A stretch of 64,000 nucleotides of DNA from Pantoea vagans (GCF_001506165.1 NZ_CP011427.1:1736001-1800000); one strand, 5' to 3'; counted from the stretch's first letter, positions 38,106-48,689 are shown. Numbers and translations are program-made. Notes: generated by a model not told the origin, from the letters alone.

Positions 38106-40787
38106 ATGTCGTTAACCTTACGCGAGCACAGCCAGGATACGCTGGACGTTCGGGCAGAAAAATATCATTACTACAGCCTGCCAAAAGCCGCCCAGCAACT
38201 GGGCAATATTGATCGCTTACCCAAATCGATGAAAGTCCTGCTGGAAAACCTGCTGCGCTGGCAGGATGGCGATTCTGTGACTGCGGAAGATATTCAGGCG
38301 CTGGTGGACTGGCAGAAAGATGCTCATGCCGACCGTGAGATTGCCTATCGCCCTGCACGCGTGCTGATGCAGGACTTTACCGGTGTACCTGCGGTGGTTG
38401 ATTTAGCCGCCATGCGAGAAGCCGTTAAGCGTCTTGGCGGCGATGTTGCCAAAGTGAACCCGCTTTCCCCAGTCGATCTTGTCATTGACCATTCTGTTAC
38501 GGTTGACCACTTCGGCGACGATGAAGCCTTCGATGAGAATGTGCGCCTCGAAATGGAGCGTAACCACGAGCGCTACGTGTTTCTACGTTGGGGACAAAAA
38601 GCGTTCAACCGTTTCCGCGTGGTGCCGCCCGGCACTGGGATTTGCCATCAGGTCAATCTGGAGTATCTGGGCAAGTCGGTCTGGCATGAAACCCAGGACG
38701 GCAAAGAAGTGGCCTACCCCGATACGCTGGTAGGTACCGATTCCCATACCACGATGATCAACGCGCTTGGTGTGCTTGGTTGGGGCGTGGGCGGTATCGA
38801 AGCAGAAGCCGCTATGTTAGGCCAACCGGTATCCATGCTTATCCCCGATGTTGTCGGCTTCAAACTGACCGGAAAACTTCGCCCGGGCATAACCGCCACT
38901 GACCTGGTATTGACCGTCACGCAGATGCTGCGCAAACACGGCGTGGTGGGGAAATTTGTTGAGTTTTACGGTGATGGATTAGCTGATTTGCCGCTCGCCG
39001 ACCGCGCGACCATTGCCAATATGGCGCCAGAATATGGTGCAACCTGTGGTTTCTTCCCGATTGATGAAGTCACCCTGAGTTATATGGCGCTCACCGGCCG
39101 TGAGCCTGAACAGGTGGCATTGGTCGAGGCGTATGCGAAACAGCAGGGCATGTGGCGTCACCCTGGTGATGAACCGGTGTTCACCAGCACGCTGGCGCTG
39201 GATATGGCCGAAGTGGAATCGAGCCTCGCCGGACCTAAACGCCCACAAGATCGTGTATCGCTGGGTGATGTTCCCGCCGCATTCGACGCCAGCAATGAAC
39301 TGGAAGTGAATCATGCGCAGAAAGCGCACAAGACGGTCAGCTATCGCGACAGTGAAACCGGCGAAAGTTATCAACTTGATGACGGCGCGGTGGTGATTTC
39401 TGCGATTACGTCCTGTACCAATACCTCCAATCCCAGCGTATTAATGGCTGCAGGCCTTTTAGCGAAAAACGCCGTTGAGCGTGGCTTAATGCGCAAACCC
39501 TGGGTTAAGGCCTCACTGGCTCCAGGCTCAAAAGTGGTGTCAGATTATCTCGCCGTGGCGCAGCTCACGCCGTATCTGGACGAACTGGGCTTCAACCTGG
39601 TGGGATATGGCTGTACTACCTGCATCGGTAACTCTGGTCCGTTACCGGATGTAATTGAAAGTGCCATCAAAGAAGGGGATCTGACGGTCGGTGCAGTGTT
39701 GTCGGGTAACCGCAATTTTGAGGGACGTATTCATCCACTGGTGAAAACCAACTGGCTGGCCTCTCCACCGCTGGTGGTTGCCTATGCGCTGGCCGGTAAC
39801 ATGAAACTGAATCTGCAGCGTGACCCCATTGGTCAGGATCATCAGGGCAAAGACGTATTCCTCAAGGATATCTGGCCCTCTCCGGAGGAAATTGCCGCTG
39901 CGGTGCAAAAAGTGACCAGTGACATGTTCCACAAGGAGTACGCGGAAGTGTTTGATGGCACGCCAGAGTGGCAACAGATTAAAGTCAGTGAAGCCGCGAC
40001 TTATGACTGGGATGAAGGGTCCACCTATATTCGTCTGTCACCGTTCTTTGATGATATGGAGGAAACGCCGAAACCGGTTCAGGATATCAAGGGGGCGCGT
40101 ATTCTGGCGATGCTGGGTGATTCAGTCACCACTGACCACATTTCCCCGGCGGGGAGTATCAAAGCGGAAAGTCCCGCAGGGCGCTATTTGTTGTCGCATG
40201 GGGTAGAGCGTACCGACTTTAACTCCTACGGTTCACGTCGTGGTAACCATGAAGTGATGATGCGCGGTACGTTCGCCAATATCCGTATTCGCAATGAAAT
40301 GGTGCCTGGCGTTGAAGGGGGCTATACCAAACACTTCCCGAGCAATGAGCAACTGGCTATCTATGATGCGGCGATGAAGTATCAGGAAGAGGGCGTGCCC
40401 TTGGCGGTCATCGCCGGGAAAGAATACGGATCCGGCTCAAGTCGTGACTGGGCCGCGAAAGGGCCTCGTTTACAAGGTGTTCGCGTGGTTATCTCCGAAT
40501 CGTTTGAACGTATACATCGCTCTAACCTGATTGGTATGGGCATTCTGCCGCTGGAGTTTCCGGCTGGGGTGACGCGCAAAACCTTGGGGTTGACCGGTGA
40601 GGAGTTTATTGATGTGGCCGACCTTGCCCAGCTGAAACCTGGTTGTACGGTGAAAGTGACGCTGACGCGTGCCGATGGCACCAAGGAAACCCTCGAAACA
40701 CGCTGCCGAATCGATACCGGTAATGAACTGACTTATTACCAAAACGATGGCATTTTGCACTACGTGATTCGTAACATGCTTAACTAA
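38106..40787 (+). CDS. acnA: Aconitate hydratase A
   Basis: Isomerises citrate to isocitrate in the TCA cycle; the stress/stationary-phase aconitase of enterobacteria. 893 residues. [4Fe-4S] ligands are visible as Cys in [14 protein letters not shown] and the pair in [14 protein letters not shown]. The C-terminal swivelling domain carries [13 protein letters not shown]. The start at 38106 follows AAAGGAGG and begins [15 protein letters not shown] as in E. coli; a longer frame from 38061 is unsupported. Confidence 0.98.
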   Translation: MSLTLREHSQDTLDVRAEKYHYYSLPKAAQQLGNIDRLPKSMKVLLENLLRWQDGDSVTAEDIQALVDWQKDAHADREIAYRPARVLMQDFTGVPAVVDLAAMREAVKRLGGDVAKVNPLSPVDLVIDHSVTVDHFGDDEAFDENVRLEMERNHERYVFLRWGQKAFNRFRVVPPGTGICHQVNLEYLGKSVWHETQDGKEVAYPDTLVGTDSHTTMINALGVLGWGVGGIEAEAAMLGQPVSMLIPDVVGFKLTGKLRPGITATDLVLTVTQMLRKHGVVGKFVEFYGDGLADLPLADRATIANMAPEYGATCGFFPIDEVTLSYMALTGREPEQVALVEAYAKQQGMWRHPGDEPVFTSTLALDMAEVESSLAGPKRPQDRVSLGDVPAAFDASNELEVNHAQKAHKTVSYRDSETGESYQLDDGAVVISAITSCTNTSNPSVLMAAGLLAKNAVERGLMRKPWVKASLAPGSKVVSDYLAVAQLTPYLDELGFNLVGYGCTTCIGNSGPLPDVIESAIKEGDLTVGAVLSGNRNFEGRIHPLVKTNWLASPPLVVAYALAGNMKLNLQRDPIGQDHQGKDVFLKDIWPSPEEIAAAVQKVTSDMFHKEYAEVFDGTPEWQQIKVSEAATYDWDEGSTYIRLSPFFDDMEETPKPVQDIKGARILAMLGDSVTTDHISPAGSIKAESPAGRYLLSHGVERTDFNSYGSRRGNHEVMMRGTFANIRIRNEMVPGVEGGYTKHFPSNEQLAIYDAAMKYQEEGVPLAVIAGKEYGSGSSRDWAAKGPRLQGVRVVISESFERIHRSNLIGMGILPLEFPAGVTRKTLGLTGEEFIDVADLAQLKPGCTVKVTLTRADGTKETLETRCRIDTGNELTYYQNDGILHYVIRNMLN

Positions 40788-40790
40788 AAG

Positions 40791-40817
40791 AAAGCCGGGA
40801 TATTTCCCGGCTTTTCC
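40791..40817. terminator. Bidirectional terminator between acnA and ribA
   Basis: AAAGCCGGGA and TTCCCGGCTTT pair around a short loop, with an A-rich left side and T-rich right side between convergent genes. Confidence 0.88.
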
Positions 40818-40825
40818 TTTCTGCT

Positions 40826-41419
40826 TTAAGACTTAGGCAGCAGATGCCCCATTTTTTCCGCTTTGGTATCCAGATAGTGCGCGTTCTTAGGGTTACGCCC
40901 TACCACCAGAGGCACGCGCTCAACAATGTTGATGCCCGCTTCGCTGAGGATTTCGACTTTACGCGGGTTATTGGTCAGCAGACGGACCTCATTCACGCCA
41001 AGAAGTTTGAACATATCCGCACACAGCGTGAAATCACGCTCATCCGCTGCAAAGCCCAGTTGATGGTTAGCTTCCACTGTATCGTAGCCTTTATCCTGCA
41101 GGGCATACGCGCGAATTTTGTTCAGCAAACCAATGTTACGACCTTCCTGGCGGTGATATAACAGCACACCACGACCTTCTTCAGCGATGGCGTTCAGCGC
41201 GGCTTCAAGCTGAAAACCGCAGTCGCAGCGCAGGCTGAACAGCGCATCGCCAGTCAGACACTCAGAGTGGACGCGCGCCAGCACCGGATTGTGATCGCTA
41301 ACATCACCGTAAACCAGCGCGACATGATCCTGGCCGGTTGCCAGTTCTTCAAAACCAACCATCAGGAAATCTCCCCATGGCGTGGGCAGTTTGGCTTCTG
41401 CTACCCGTTTAAGCTGCAT
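40826..41419 (-). CDS. ribA: GTP cyclohydrolase II
   Basis: First step of riboflavin synthesis: GTP to 2,5-diamino-6-ribosylamino-4-pyrimidinone 5'-phosphate, formate and pyrophosphate. 197 residues. Zinc ligands are the cysteines in [27 protein letters not shown] and [12 protein letters not shown] are catalytic stretches. The start [16 protein letters not shown] matches the 196-residue E. coli enzyme; the longer frame to 41497 is not used. Divergent from pgpB. Confidence 0.97.
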   Translation of the reverse strand: MQLKRVAEAKLPTPWGDFLMVGFEELATGQDHVALVYGDVSDHNPVLARVHSECLTGDALFSLRCDCGFQLEAALNAIAEEGRGVLLYHRQEGRNIGLLNKIRAYALQDKGYDTVEANHQLGFAADERDFTLCADMFKLLGVNEVRLLTNNPRKVEILSEAGINIVERVPLVVGRNPKNAHYLDTKAEKMGHLLPKS

Positions 41420-41648
41420 GTGACTCTCCAGAACCTTCAGAGGATGCGCTATCATCATGATAACGCACGGGCCCGATTGGCCCGACAAAACTGACAATAT
41501 TGTGCCACAACATGAACTTTAGCCGTTAATCAGTCAGAGTGATTGTAGTGATAAAGCACAATTATCCAAGCTGCAACGGGTATGTTATTCTTTTTTCAGC
41601 TAAAGTTATGCACGGCCTGCTAAATCAGGCGGATCGAAAAGGAACAGG

Positions 41649-42413
41649 ATGTTAAAAATCGCTCAACGAACCACCCTTGGAATGTTGCTGTTATTGATCA
41701 TGCCGCTTGGCGTCTGGCTATCCGGCTGGCAGTGGCAGCCCGGTGAAAGTGGGCTGTTTTTGCGCGTATTATTTTGGGTAACAGAAACGGTTACGAGCCC
41801 GTGGGGCACGCTGACCAGTCTCATTCTCAGTGCCTGGGCATTATGGTGCCTGCGCTTTCGGCTTAAACCCGCCATCCTGTTAATACTGATCATGAATGGT
41901 GCCATTCTTGCCGGTCAGTACACGAAATCCTTTATCAAGGAACAGGTGCAGGAGCCGCGCCCCTATGTGGTGTGGCTGGAAAAAAGCCACGGCATTAATG
42001 AAGCAGAATTTTACCAGCTCAATCGACAGGGCCGCAGCCAGATGGTTTCGAACTTGTTGGCAAATGACACCCAATTGCCGCAATGGCTAAAGCAGCACTG
42101 GGCGTTTGAAACCGGGTTTGCGTTTCCCTCTGGACACACCATGTTTGCCGCCAGTTGGTCGTTGATGGTGATTGGCTTGCTGTGGCCACGTCGTCACAGA
42201 GTCACCGTGGTGGTGGTGTTTGCCTGGGCAACCCTGGTGATGGGCAGCCGTTTGCTGTTGGGGATGCACTGGCCGCGCGATCTTGTGGTGGCCACTATCA
42301 TCTCTTGGTTGTTGGTGACACTGGCCACCTGGCTGGCACAGCGCTTCTGTGGACCACTCACGTTACCGCACGAAGAGCAGCAAGAGATCGCGCAACGTGA
42401 TGATGTATTGTAA
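41649..42413 (+). CDS. pgpB: Phosphatidylglycerophosphatase B / undecaprenyl-diphosphatase
   Basis: Polytopic inner-membrane PAP2 phosphatase (254 residues) acting on phosphatidylglycerophosphate, undecaprenyl diphosphate and related lipids. The three phosphatase motifs are intact: KEQVQEPRP, PSGHTM and SRLLLGMHWPRD. About six helices. GGAACAGG precedes the ATG. Same place as in E. coli, before lapA. Confidence 0.96.
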   Translation: MLKIAQRTTLGMLLLLIMPLGVWLSGWQWQPGESGLFLRVLFWVTETVTSPWGTLTSLILSAWALWCLRFRLKPAILLILIMNGAILAGQYTKSFIKEQVQEPRPYVVWLEKSHGINEAEFYQLNRQGRSQMVSNLLANDTQLPQWLKQHWAFETGFAFPSGHTMFAASWSLMVIGLLWPRRHRVTVVVVFAWATLVMGSRLLLGMHWPRDLVVATIISWLLVTLATWLAQRFCGPLTLPHEEQQEIAQRDDVL

Positions 42414-42540
42414 TTTCTGATCGCGCCCCCATATGATCGATCAACCTTACAGAAAATGCGCTAACTGATGCGCGGATAAGCAGCATCAGCGCCGCTTTTT
42501 TGGCATACTTCTAACGGATAACCTCTCGACAGGACGCAAT

Positions 42541-42846
42541 GTGAAATATTTGCTGATTTTTCTCGTGGTATTGGTCATTTTTATCATCTCCGTCACCCTC
42601 GGAGCGCACAATGATCAAATCGTCACCTTTAATTATCTGCTGGCGCAGGGCGAATTCCGCATCTCCACTTTACTGGCTTGCCTGTTTGGCGCTGGATTCC
42701 TGCTCGGATGGGCTATTTGCGGTCTTTTCTGGTTACGGATTCGTGTGTCTCTGGCCAATGCGCAGCGCAAGCTGAAACGTATGCAGGCACAGATCGAACA
42801 ATCAACGGCTGTGACAACCTCTTCTACTGCTGGTCGTCGGGATTAA
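42541..42846 (+). CDS. lapA: Lipopolysaccharide assembly protein A
   Basis: A 101-residue inner-membrane protein (former YciS) with two helices near 1-20 and 40-63 and a charged C-terminal coiled region. With LapB it adjusts LpxC turnover and LPS synthesis. The GTG start at 42541 is supported by AGGA upstream and by KYLLIFLVVLVIFIISVTLG matching the E. coli N-terminus; the overlapping ATG two bases earlier runs at once into a stop. lapB begins six bases after its stop. Confidence 0.95.
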   Translation: MKYLLIFLVVLVIFIISVTLGAHNDQIVTFNYLLAQGEFRISTLLACLFGAGFLLGWAICGLFWLRIRVSLANAQRKLKRMQAQIEQSTAVTTSSTAGRRD

Positions 42847-42852
42847 GTTTCG

Positions 42853-44022
42853 ATGCTTGAATTGCTGTTTTTGCTTCTTCCTGTTGCTGCGGCGTATGGC
42901 TGGTACATGGGCCGCCGCAGTGCCTATCAGGATAAGCAACAGGAAGCTAACCGCCTGTCGCGTGAATACGTTGCTGGCGTCAACTTCCTGCTATCTAACC
43001 AACAGGACAAAGCCGTAGACCTCTTTCTGGATATGTTAAAAGAGGATAGCGGTACCGTCGAAGCACACCTGACGCTCGGTAACCTGTTCCGCTCACGCGG
43101 AGAAGTTGACCGCGCAATTCGCATTCACCAGTCCTTAATGGAAAGCGCATCACTCAGCTATGAACAACGTTTATTAGCGATTCAGCAACTGGGCCGTGAT
43201 TACATGGCGGCAGGGCTGTACGACCGCGCTGAAGACATGTTCGGCCAGTTGATTGATGAAACGGATTTCCGTATCGGTGCGTTGCAACAGTTGTTGCTGA
43301 TTCATCAGGCCACCAGTGACTGGCAGAAAGCGATTGAAGTCGCCGAAAGACTGGTGAAGCTCGGCAAAGATAAGCAGAAGGGCGAAATCGCCCACTTTTA
43401 CTGTGAGCTTGCACTCCAGGCGATGAGCAGCGATGACCTTGATCGCGCCATGAACTTGCTGAAGAAGGGTGAATCCGCCGATCATCAAAGTGCCCGCGTT
43501 TCCATCATGATGGGGCGCATCTTTATGGAAAAGGGCGAGTATGCAAAAGCCGTAGTGCATCTGGAGCGCGTGCTGGAGCAGGATAAGGAATTGGTGAGCG
43601 AAACCTTACCGATGCTGGAGACCTGCTACCAACGTCTGAATCAGCCAGAAGGCTGGGCACATTTTCTGCAACGCTGTGTTGAAGAGAATACCGGCGCCGC
43701 TGCGGAGCTATATGCAGCGGATATCCTGGAACAGCAGCAGGGCCCGGAAGCGGCACAGCTATATATCAATCGTCAGTTGCAACGCCATCCCACCATGCGT
43801 GTGTTCCATCGTTTAATGGACTTCCACCTGCATGAAGCAGAGGACGGGCGTGCTAAAGAGAGCCTGATGGTGCTGCGCGACATGGTAGGTGAGCAAATTC
43901 GTACTAAGCCGCGCTATCGCTGCCAGAAGTGCGGCTTCACCGCGCATGCGCTTTACTGGCACTGCCCATCATGCCGTGCGTGGTCTTCGGTGAAACCGAT
44001 CCGCGGGCTCGACGGCCAGTAA
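42853..44022 (+). CDS. lapB: Lipopolysaccharide assembly protein B
   Basis: A 389-residue protein (former YciM) tethered by an N-terminal helix; it presents LpxC to FtsH and so limits LPS synthesis, and is essential or nearly so in E. coli. TPR repeats fill about residues 35-330. A C-terminal rubredoxin-type metal site is formed by CQKCGFTAHALYWHCPSC. Operon with lapA; length identical to E. coli. Confidence 0.97.
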   Translation: MLELLFLLLPVAAAYGWYMGRRSAYQDKQQEANRLSREYVAGVNFLLSNQQDKAVDLFLDMLKEDSGTVEAHLTLGNLFRSRGEVDRAIRIHQSLMESASLSYEQRLLAIQQLGRDYMAAGLYDRAEDMFGQLIDETDFRIGALQQLLLIHQATSDWQKAIEVAERLVKLGKDKQKGEIAHFYCELALQAMSSDDLDRAMNLLKKGESADHQSARVSIMMGRIFMEKGEYAKAVVHLERVLEQDKELVSETLPMLETCYQRLNQPEGWAHFLQRCVEENTGAAAELYAADILEQQQGPEAAQLYINRQLQRHPTMRVFHRLMDFHLHEAEDGRAKESLMVLRDMVGEQIRTKPRYRCQKCGFTAHALYWHCPSCRAWSSVKPIRGLDGQ

Positions 44023-44228
44023 TGGCCGCGCTTTATTGACTTGTTTAAGCGCGATGTAGTTACAACATACTACAAACTCAAGACTGCCAATTACAACTTA
44101 GACATTGTGCCCATTTCCGTTAATCAACGTCTAATCTTCGCCGTGCGATTGTCCTGTCCGGTGTGCGCGGGTAGAATGCTTGCCGTTTGTCCATCGCGCC
44201 TGCGGGTGCCCGCTTCTGAGGAAACGTT

Positions 44229-44936
44229 ATGCCTGTTACCCCTTCACCGATTCTGGTGGCACTCGACTATCATGATCTCAACAGTGCACTGCAATTTGTT
44301 GACCGCATCGATCCGAGCCAGTGCCGTTTGAAAGTGGGCAAAGAGATGTTCACGCTGTTTGGTCCTTCGCTGGTCAAAACATTGCAGGAACGTGGATTCG
44401 ACGTTTTTCTCGACTTAAAGTTTCATGACATCCCGAATACTACGGCGCATGCCGTGGCTGCCGCAGCCGATCTCGGGGTATGGATGGTGAACGTCCACGC
44501 CAGCGGTGGGGCGCGCATGATGAATGCCGCACGCGAGGCCTTGGTGCCATTTGGTAAAGATGCGCCGTTACTGATTGCCGTCACCGTACTAACGAGCATG
44601 GATGCAGAGGATCTTAAAGGGCTCGGCATTACGCTTTCACCGGCAGAACAGGCAGAGCGCCTGGCGCGTTTGACCCGCGATTGCGGCCTGCATGGTGTGG
44701 TCTGCTCCGCGCAGGAAGCTGCACACTTCAAGCAAGTGATTGGCCAGGATTTCGCGCTGGTAACGCCGGGTATTCGTCCTGAAGGCAGCGATGCGGGCGA
44801 TCAACGACGTATCATGACGCCGCAACAGGCGAAGCAGGCGGGTGTGGATTATATGGTGATTGGACGTCCGATCACCCAATCCAACGATCCCGCCGCCACA
44901 CTGCACGCGATCCTGCAAAGTTTACAGGAGGCCTAA
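44229..44936 (+). CDS. pyrF: Orotidine 5'-phosphate decarboxylase
   Basis: Final UMP-forming step of pyrimidine synthesis. 235 residues, about ten shorter than E. coli at the N-terminus. The catalytic Lys/Asp network is in [31 protein letters not shown] and [10 protein letters not shown] bind phosphate. GAGGAAA lies ahead of the ATG. The stop overlaps the yciH start as TAATG. Confidence 0.97.
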   Translation: MPVTPSPILVALDYHDLNSALQFVDRIDPSQCRLKVGKEMFTLFGPSLVKTLQERGFDVFLDLKFHDIPNTTAHAVAAAADLGVWMVNVHASGGARMMNAAREALVPFGKDAPLLIAVTVLTSMDAEDLKGLGITLSPAEQAERLARLTRDCGLHGVVCSAQEAAHFKQVIGQDFALVTPGIRPEGSDAGDQRRIMTPQQAKQAGVDYMVIGRPITQSNDPAATLHAILQSLQEA

Positions 44937-45259
44937 TGGCTGACGATAACCGCCTGGTTTACTCCACGGAAACCGGGAGAATCACGACAGAAGAAGCAAA
45001 GGCACCGCGTCCCAAAGGGGATGGTATCGTGCGAATTCAGCGCCAGACCAGCGGCCGCAAGGGTAAAGGCGTGTGCCTGATCACCGGTATCGATCTCGAC
45101 GATGACGCCTTGAACAAACTGGCCGCAGAGTTGAAGAAAAAATGCGGCTGTGGCGGTGCGTTAAAAGATGGCGTGATCGAGATTCAAGGGGATAAACGTG
45201 ATTTGCTCAAAACCCTGCTCGAAGCCAAAGGCATGAAAGTCAAATTAGCCGGCGGCTAA
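44936..45259 (+). CDS. yciH: YciH, SUI1/eIF1-like translation factor
   Basis: A 107-residue homologue of eukaryotic initiation factor 1 (SUI1 domain, about 25-105: VRIQRQTSGRKGKGVCLITGI, LKKKCGCGGALKDG, EIQGDKRDLLKTLLEAKG). Bacterial YciH has been linked to fidelity of initiation and stress translation. Translationally coupled to pyrF, as in E. coli. Confidence 0.96.
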   Translation: MADDNRLVYSTETGRITTEEAKAPRPKGDGIVRIQRQTSGRKGKGVCLITGIDLDDDALNKLAAELKKKCGCGGALKDGVIEIQGDKRDLLKTLLEAKGMKVKLAGG

Positions 45260-45267
45260 GATAAGAG

Positions 45268-45290
45268 CGGGCCACATTGGATGTGGCCCG
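45268..45290 (+). terminator. Hairpin after yciH
   Basis: CGGGCCACAT-TGG-ATGTGGCCCG is a perfect 10-bp stem just after the yciH stop. No strong T-run follows, so it may stabilise the 3' end or act with Rho. Confidence 0.65.
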
Positions 45291-45330
45291 TGATTAAGTA
45301 GATGCGCTGCGTAGCCTGAAGCATTCTTTT

Positions 45331-45549
45331 TTATTTAGAAACCTGATGGCCGATGATGCCGCCCACGGCTGCGCCACCTACGGTTCCTAATGCACTGCCG
45401 TTGGTCAGTACCGATCCACCAATGGCGCCAGCACCGGCACCAATTGCGGTGTTACGGTCGCGTTTAGACCAATTTGAACAACCGCTCAATCCGATGACCA
45501 ACGTGGTCGCCAGTACAGCTGCGGTGAAACGTTTCATTGTTATTGTCAT
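45331..45549 (-). CDS. osmB: Osmotically inducible lipoprotein B
   Basis: A 72-residue outer-membrane lipoprotein. Signal peptide ends at lipobox LSGC (Cys24), followed by SNWSKRDRNTAIGAGAGA and a glycine-zipper region ending GGAAVGGIIGHQVSK. Length equals E. coli OsmB. The ATG at 45549 has AGGAG six bases ahead; an extension to 45609 is unsupported. Likely osmotically induced as in E. coli, by homology only. Confidence 0.95.
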   Translation of the reverse strand: MTITMKRFTAAVLATTLVIGLSGCSNWSKRDRNTAIGAGAGAIGGSVLTNGSALGTVGGAAVGGIIGHQVSK

Positions 45550-45596
45550 GACTTTCTCCTTTGTTGTTTGCACAGAGGCAACCTCATAAGTATAGA

Positions 45597-45608
45597 TGTT
45601 GCGCAACA
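45597..45608. promoter_or_regulatory. 12-bp palindrome between osmB and the epimerase gene
   Basis: TGTTGCGCAACA is a perfect palindrome in the divergent promoter region. It could be an operator for either gene; no regulator can be named. Confidence 0.25.
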
Positions 45609-45770
45609 AAGCACTTCATCCTGCAGTGTCAAATGGTCTTAATCCTGGAGCCCTGAGCCACACTTTTGTCTGCTCAGCGACTTTCCGCTGCTTTTACAGC
45701 GATCCGCTCCATAACATTTTCTCTGGTCGATCAGCACAATTTAGCGATTACCGTTCGCAGGAGAAAAATC

Positions 45771-46469
45771 ATGCTGGAATCCCTCAAGCAGCAGGTGCTG
45801 GAAGCCAATCTCGATTTACCACGTTATAACCTCGTCACCTTTACCTGGGGCAACGTCAGCGCGGTAGACCGCGAGCGAGGGCTACTGGTGATCAAGCCAT
45901 CGGGCGTGAAGTACGAAAACATGAAGCAAGAGGATATGGTTGTTATCGACTTAGAGAGCGGAAAAGTGGTGGAAGGGGCACTGCGTCCCTCATCCGATAC
46001 TGCCACCCATCGTGCACTCTATCTTGCCTGGCCACAGATTGGGGGGATTGTTCATACCCATTCGCGGCATGCCACCATCTGGGCTCAGGCTGGGCGCGAT
46101 ATCATTGCGCTGGGCACTACCCATGCAGATGACTTTTACGGCACCATTCCCTGTACGCGTGCGATGAAGCGTGAGGAGATTCAGCAAGAGTATGAGTGGA
46201 ACACCGGGCAAGTGATTATTGAGACATTTGCGCAGCGTCGTATCCAGCCTCAGGATGTCCCTGCCGCGTTGATCAATTCACACGGTCCTTTTGCGTGGGG
46301 TAAAGACGCGCATGCGGCGGTGCACAGTGCGGTCGTGCTAGAAGAAGTCGCCTATATGGCGATGCACACAGAGCGCTTACGTGAGGAAATCTCGCCCATA
46401 TCGCAAAACTTGCTAGACCTGCACTATTTGCGTAAGCACGGTAAAAACGCATGGTACGGGCAGGAGTAA
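45771..46469 (+). CDS. L-ribulose-5-phosphate 4-epimerase family protein (AraD/UlaF/SgbE type)
   Basis: A 232-residue class II aldolase/epimerase-fold enzyme, cytosolic, expected to interconvert L-ribulose 5-phosphate and D-xylulose 5-phosphate. Zinc histidines are in [16 protein letters not shown] and the substrate stretch in [22 protein letters not shown] and [11 protein letters not shown] complete the family pattern. No araBA, ula or sgb genes accompany it, so the physiological sugar is unclear. ATG 45771 follows CAGGAG; the longer frame from 45666 is unsupported. Downstream lies kdgT. Confidence 0.9.
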   Translation: MLESLKQQVLEANLDLPRYNLVTFTWGNVSAVDRERGLLVIKPSGVKYENMKQEDMVVIDLESGKVVEGALRPSSDTATHRALYLAWPQIGGIVHTHSRHATIWAQAGRDIIALGTTHADDFYGTIPCTRAMKREEIQQEYEWNTGQVIIETFAQRRIQPQDVPAALINSHGPFAWGKDAHAAVHSAVVLEEVAYMAMHTERLREEISPISQNLLDLHYLRKHGKNAWYGQE

Positions 46470-46485
46470 CCTTCATTACCTCTTT

Positions 46486-46513
46486 AAGGCGCCTGTGGGC
46501 GCCTTGATTTTTT
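46486..46513 (+). terminator. Terminator after the epimerase gene
   Basis: AAGGCGCC-TGTG-GGCGCCTT (46486-46505) with GATTTTTT following; it separates this gene from kdgT. Confidence 0.85.
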
Positions 46514-46570
46514 CCCTGCTTAAACTAGTATGGCGATGCGCGTCATAAAATAAAATGATCATTCATTAAA

Positions 46571-46588
46571 AATAAAACAACGTTTCAT
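46571..46588 (+). promoter_or_regulatory. KdgR-type operator upstream of kdgT
   Basis: AATAAAACAACGTTTCAT fits the KdgR box pattern (AATRAAA-Y-centre-TTTCAT) known upstream of pectin and ketodeoxygluconate genes in enterobacteria. It is 110 bp before kdgT. Assigned from recalled consensus. Confidence 0.6.
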
Positions 46589-46698
46589 AAATAGACTTGC
46601 GATCACTTTTTTCTCCCTGGCCAAAGGTTATGTTGCCTGCCATGCCATCCGGCAAATCATAACGCACCTCCTTCTGGCTCAGTTAAGGTGACACAATT

Positions 46699-47682
46699 AT
46701 GCATATCAAACGTGCAATCGATAAAATTCCAGGCGGCATGATGCTGATTCCGCTGTTTCTGGGCGCACTTTGCCACACGTTTTCCCCTGGCGCAGGTAAG
46801 TATTTGGGATCTTTTTCCAACGGATTAATGACCGGCACGGTACCGATTTTGGCGGTGTGGTTCTTCTGTATGGGTGCGTCAATCAAACTCAGTGCCACCG
46901 GCACAGTACTGCGCAAATCAGGCACTCTTGTGTTGACTAAAATCGCGGTGGCGTGGGTCGTGGCTGCGATTGCTTCGCGTGTTATGCCTGAAAACGGGGT
47001 CGAAGTCGGTATGTTTGCCGGATTGTCGACGCTGGCGCTGGTCGCAGCGATGGATATGACCAACGGCGGGTTGTATGCCTCTATCATGCAGCAATACGGT
47101 TCAAAGGAGGAAGCGGGGGCCTTTGTGCTGATGTCACTGGAATCGGGCCCGTTGATGACCATGGTGATTCTGGGCACAGCGGGAATCGCATCCTTTGAGC
47201 CTCACGTTTTCGTCGGCGCGGTATTACCTTTCCTGGTGGGGTTTGCACTGGGTAATCTCGACCCTGAATTACGTGAGTTCTTCGGCAAAGCCGTACACAC
47301 ACTGATTCCCTTCTTTGCCTTTGCGCTAGGCAATACCATTGATCTGGCGGTCATCGCGCAAACCGGCCTGCTCGGCGTGTTACTGGGCGTTGCGGTTATC
47401 ATTGTGACGGGCATCCCGCTGATTCTGGCTGACCGACTTATTGGCGGAGGCGATGGTACGGCGGGCATTGCGGCGTCGAGTACCGCAGGCGCAGCGGTGG
47501 CAACTCCGGTACTCATCGCCGAGATGCTACCGCAGTTTAAACCGGTCGCGCCAGCTGCCACTGCACTGGTGGCCACATCGGTTATCGTGACTTCTGTATT
47601 AGTGCCGATCATCACCGCCGTCTATTCACGACGCGTTAAGCAATCTCATGTTGCCGTCGGGCAGCGTGCCGCCATCAAGTAA
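46699..47682 (+). CDS. kdgT: 2-keto-3-deoxygluconate permease
   Basis: Proton symporter (327 residues, about ten membrane helices) for 2-keto-3-deoxygluconate released from pectin or hexuronates. It begins [24 protein letters not shown] and carries [16 protein letters not shown] and [18 protein letters not shown], typical of the KdgT family. kdgK or kdgA are not nearby. AAGGTGA precedes the ATG. Confidence 0.95.
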   Translation: MHIKRAIDKIPGGMMLIPLFLGALCHTFSPGAGKYLGSFSNGLMTGTVPILAVWFFCMGASIKLSATGTVLRKSGTLVLTKIAVAWVVAAIASRVMPENGVEVGMFAGLSTLALVAAMDMTNGGLYASIMQQYGSKEEAGAFVLMSLESGPLMTMVILGTAGIASFEPHVFVGAVLPFLVGFALGNLDPELREFFGKAVHTLIPFFAFALGNTIDLAVIAQTGLLGVLLGVAVIIVTGIPLILADRLIGGGDGTAGIAASSTAGAAVATPVLIAEMLPQFKPVAPAATALVATSVIVTSVLVPIITAVYSRRVKQSHVAVGQRAAIK

Positions 47683-47695
47683 GCATACTAATCTT

Positions 47696-47717
47696 TCCCC
47701 GGCCCCTCGGTCGGGGA
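47696..47717 (+). terminator. Weak hairpin after kdgT
   Basis: TCCCCG and CGGGGA pair across a 10-nt loop shortly after the kdgT stop; no good T-run. Confidence 0.4.
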
Positions 47718-47822
47718 TATCTCTGGATTTTACTTTATAAATCAATCTCTCATTTGGTCTGGCCTCACTCTGGATTACGCTGATGTGGCGTTTAACGCAT
47801 CACATAACTAGAGGATGAGACT

Positions 47823-48689
47823 ATGACAGTAATTAACCAACCAACTTGCAGATTGTTTACCGAAGTCGGACAAACCACCCAGCTGGCGGCCTACTATGAA
47901 GAGGGTCGACACACCATGTGGATGATGCTGCGTGCGCAACCGCGCCCCAGTTTCAACCACGAATTAATTGAGGAGATCATGAATCTGAGCTATGCCGCCC
48001 AGCGTTCTGGTCTGCCCATTGATTTCTGGGTAACGGGCTCATTAGTGCCACAGATGTTCAATGCCGGGGGAGATTTGCGTTTCTTTGTGGAGTGCATTCG
48101 TAATAACCGTCGTGAAGCGCTCAGGGCTTATGCACGTGCCTGTGTGGATTGCATCCATTCAGCCGCACGTGGGTTTGATACGGGCGCGGTGACGCTGGCG
48201 ATGATCGAAGGCAGCGCGTTAGGTGGTGGTTTTGAAGCCGCACTGGCGCATCACTTCATTCTGGCGCAGAACAGCGCAAGAATGGGCTTCCCAGAGATTG
48301 CTTTCAACCTGTTCCCAGGCATGGGCGGGTATTCATTAGTGGCGCGTCGTTCTGGCATGAAGCTGGCCGAAGAGCTGATATGTGAAGGGGAATCGCACAG
48401 TGCAGAGTGGTACGAAACGCGAGGTCTGGTGGATAAAGTGTTCCAGCCAGGCGACGCATACCGCACTACGCGCACCTTTATCGATACCTTACGTCCGAAA
48501 CTCAATGGTGTACGTGCGATGCTGAAAGCGCGTCAGCGCGTGCTGCAACTCTCGCGAGCGGAGTTAATGGATATCACGGAAGATTGGGTGGATTATGCAT
48601 TTACACTGGAGCCAAAAGACATTGCTTACATGGAACGACTGGTACAGCTACAGAACCGTCATAGCGCATCCCTGCGCAAAGCCGGATAA
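47823..48689 (+). CDS. rpfF: RpfF-like diffusible signal factor synthase (crotonase family)
   Basis: A 288-residue crotonase-fold protein close in pattern to RpfF, which makes cis-2-unsaturated fatty-acid signals from acyl-ACP by combined dehydratase and thioesterase activity. The two catalytic glutamates of Xanthomonas RpfF (E141, E161) correspond to Glu138 in GGGFEAAL and Glu158 in GFPEIAFNLFPGMGGYS, with the same spacing. The C-terminal ITEDWVDYAF ... MERLVQLQNRHS also follows RpfF rather than FadB/CaiD crotonases. It is convergent, 12 bp apart, with a PAS-GGDEF-EAL gene, the arrangement known for rpfF/rpfR in Burkholderia. GAGGATGA precedes the ATG. Confidence 0.88.
   Translation: MTVINQPTCRLFTEVGQTTQLAAYYEEGRHTMWMMLRAQPRPSFNHELIEEIMNLSYAAQRSGLPIDFWVTGSLVPQMFNAGGDLRFFVECIRNNRREALRAYARACVDCIHSAARGFDTGAVTLAMIEGSALGGGFEAALAHHFILAQNSARMGFPEIAFNLFPGMGGYSLVARRSGMKLAEELICEGESHSAEWYETRGLVDKVFQPGDAYRTTRTFIDTLRPKLNGVRAMLKARQRVLQLSRAELMDITEDWVDYAFTLEPKDIAYMERLVQLQNRHSASLRKAG

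Noticed and set aside
44041..44331. 96-codon frame overlapping the start of pyrF
   Set aside because: It runs into pyrF in another frame, begins in an AT-rich spacer and shows no protein features; pyrF itself has a good Shine-Dalgarno.
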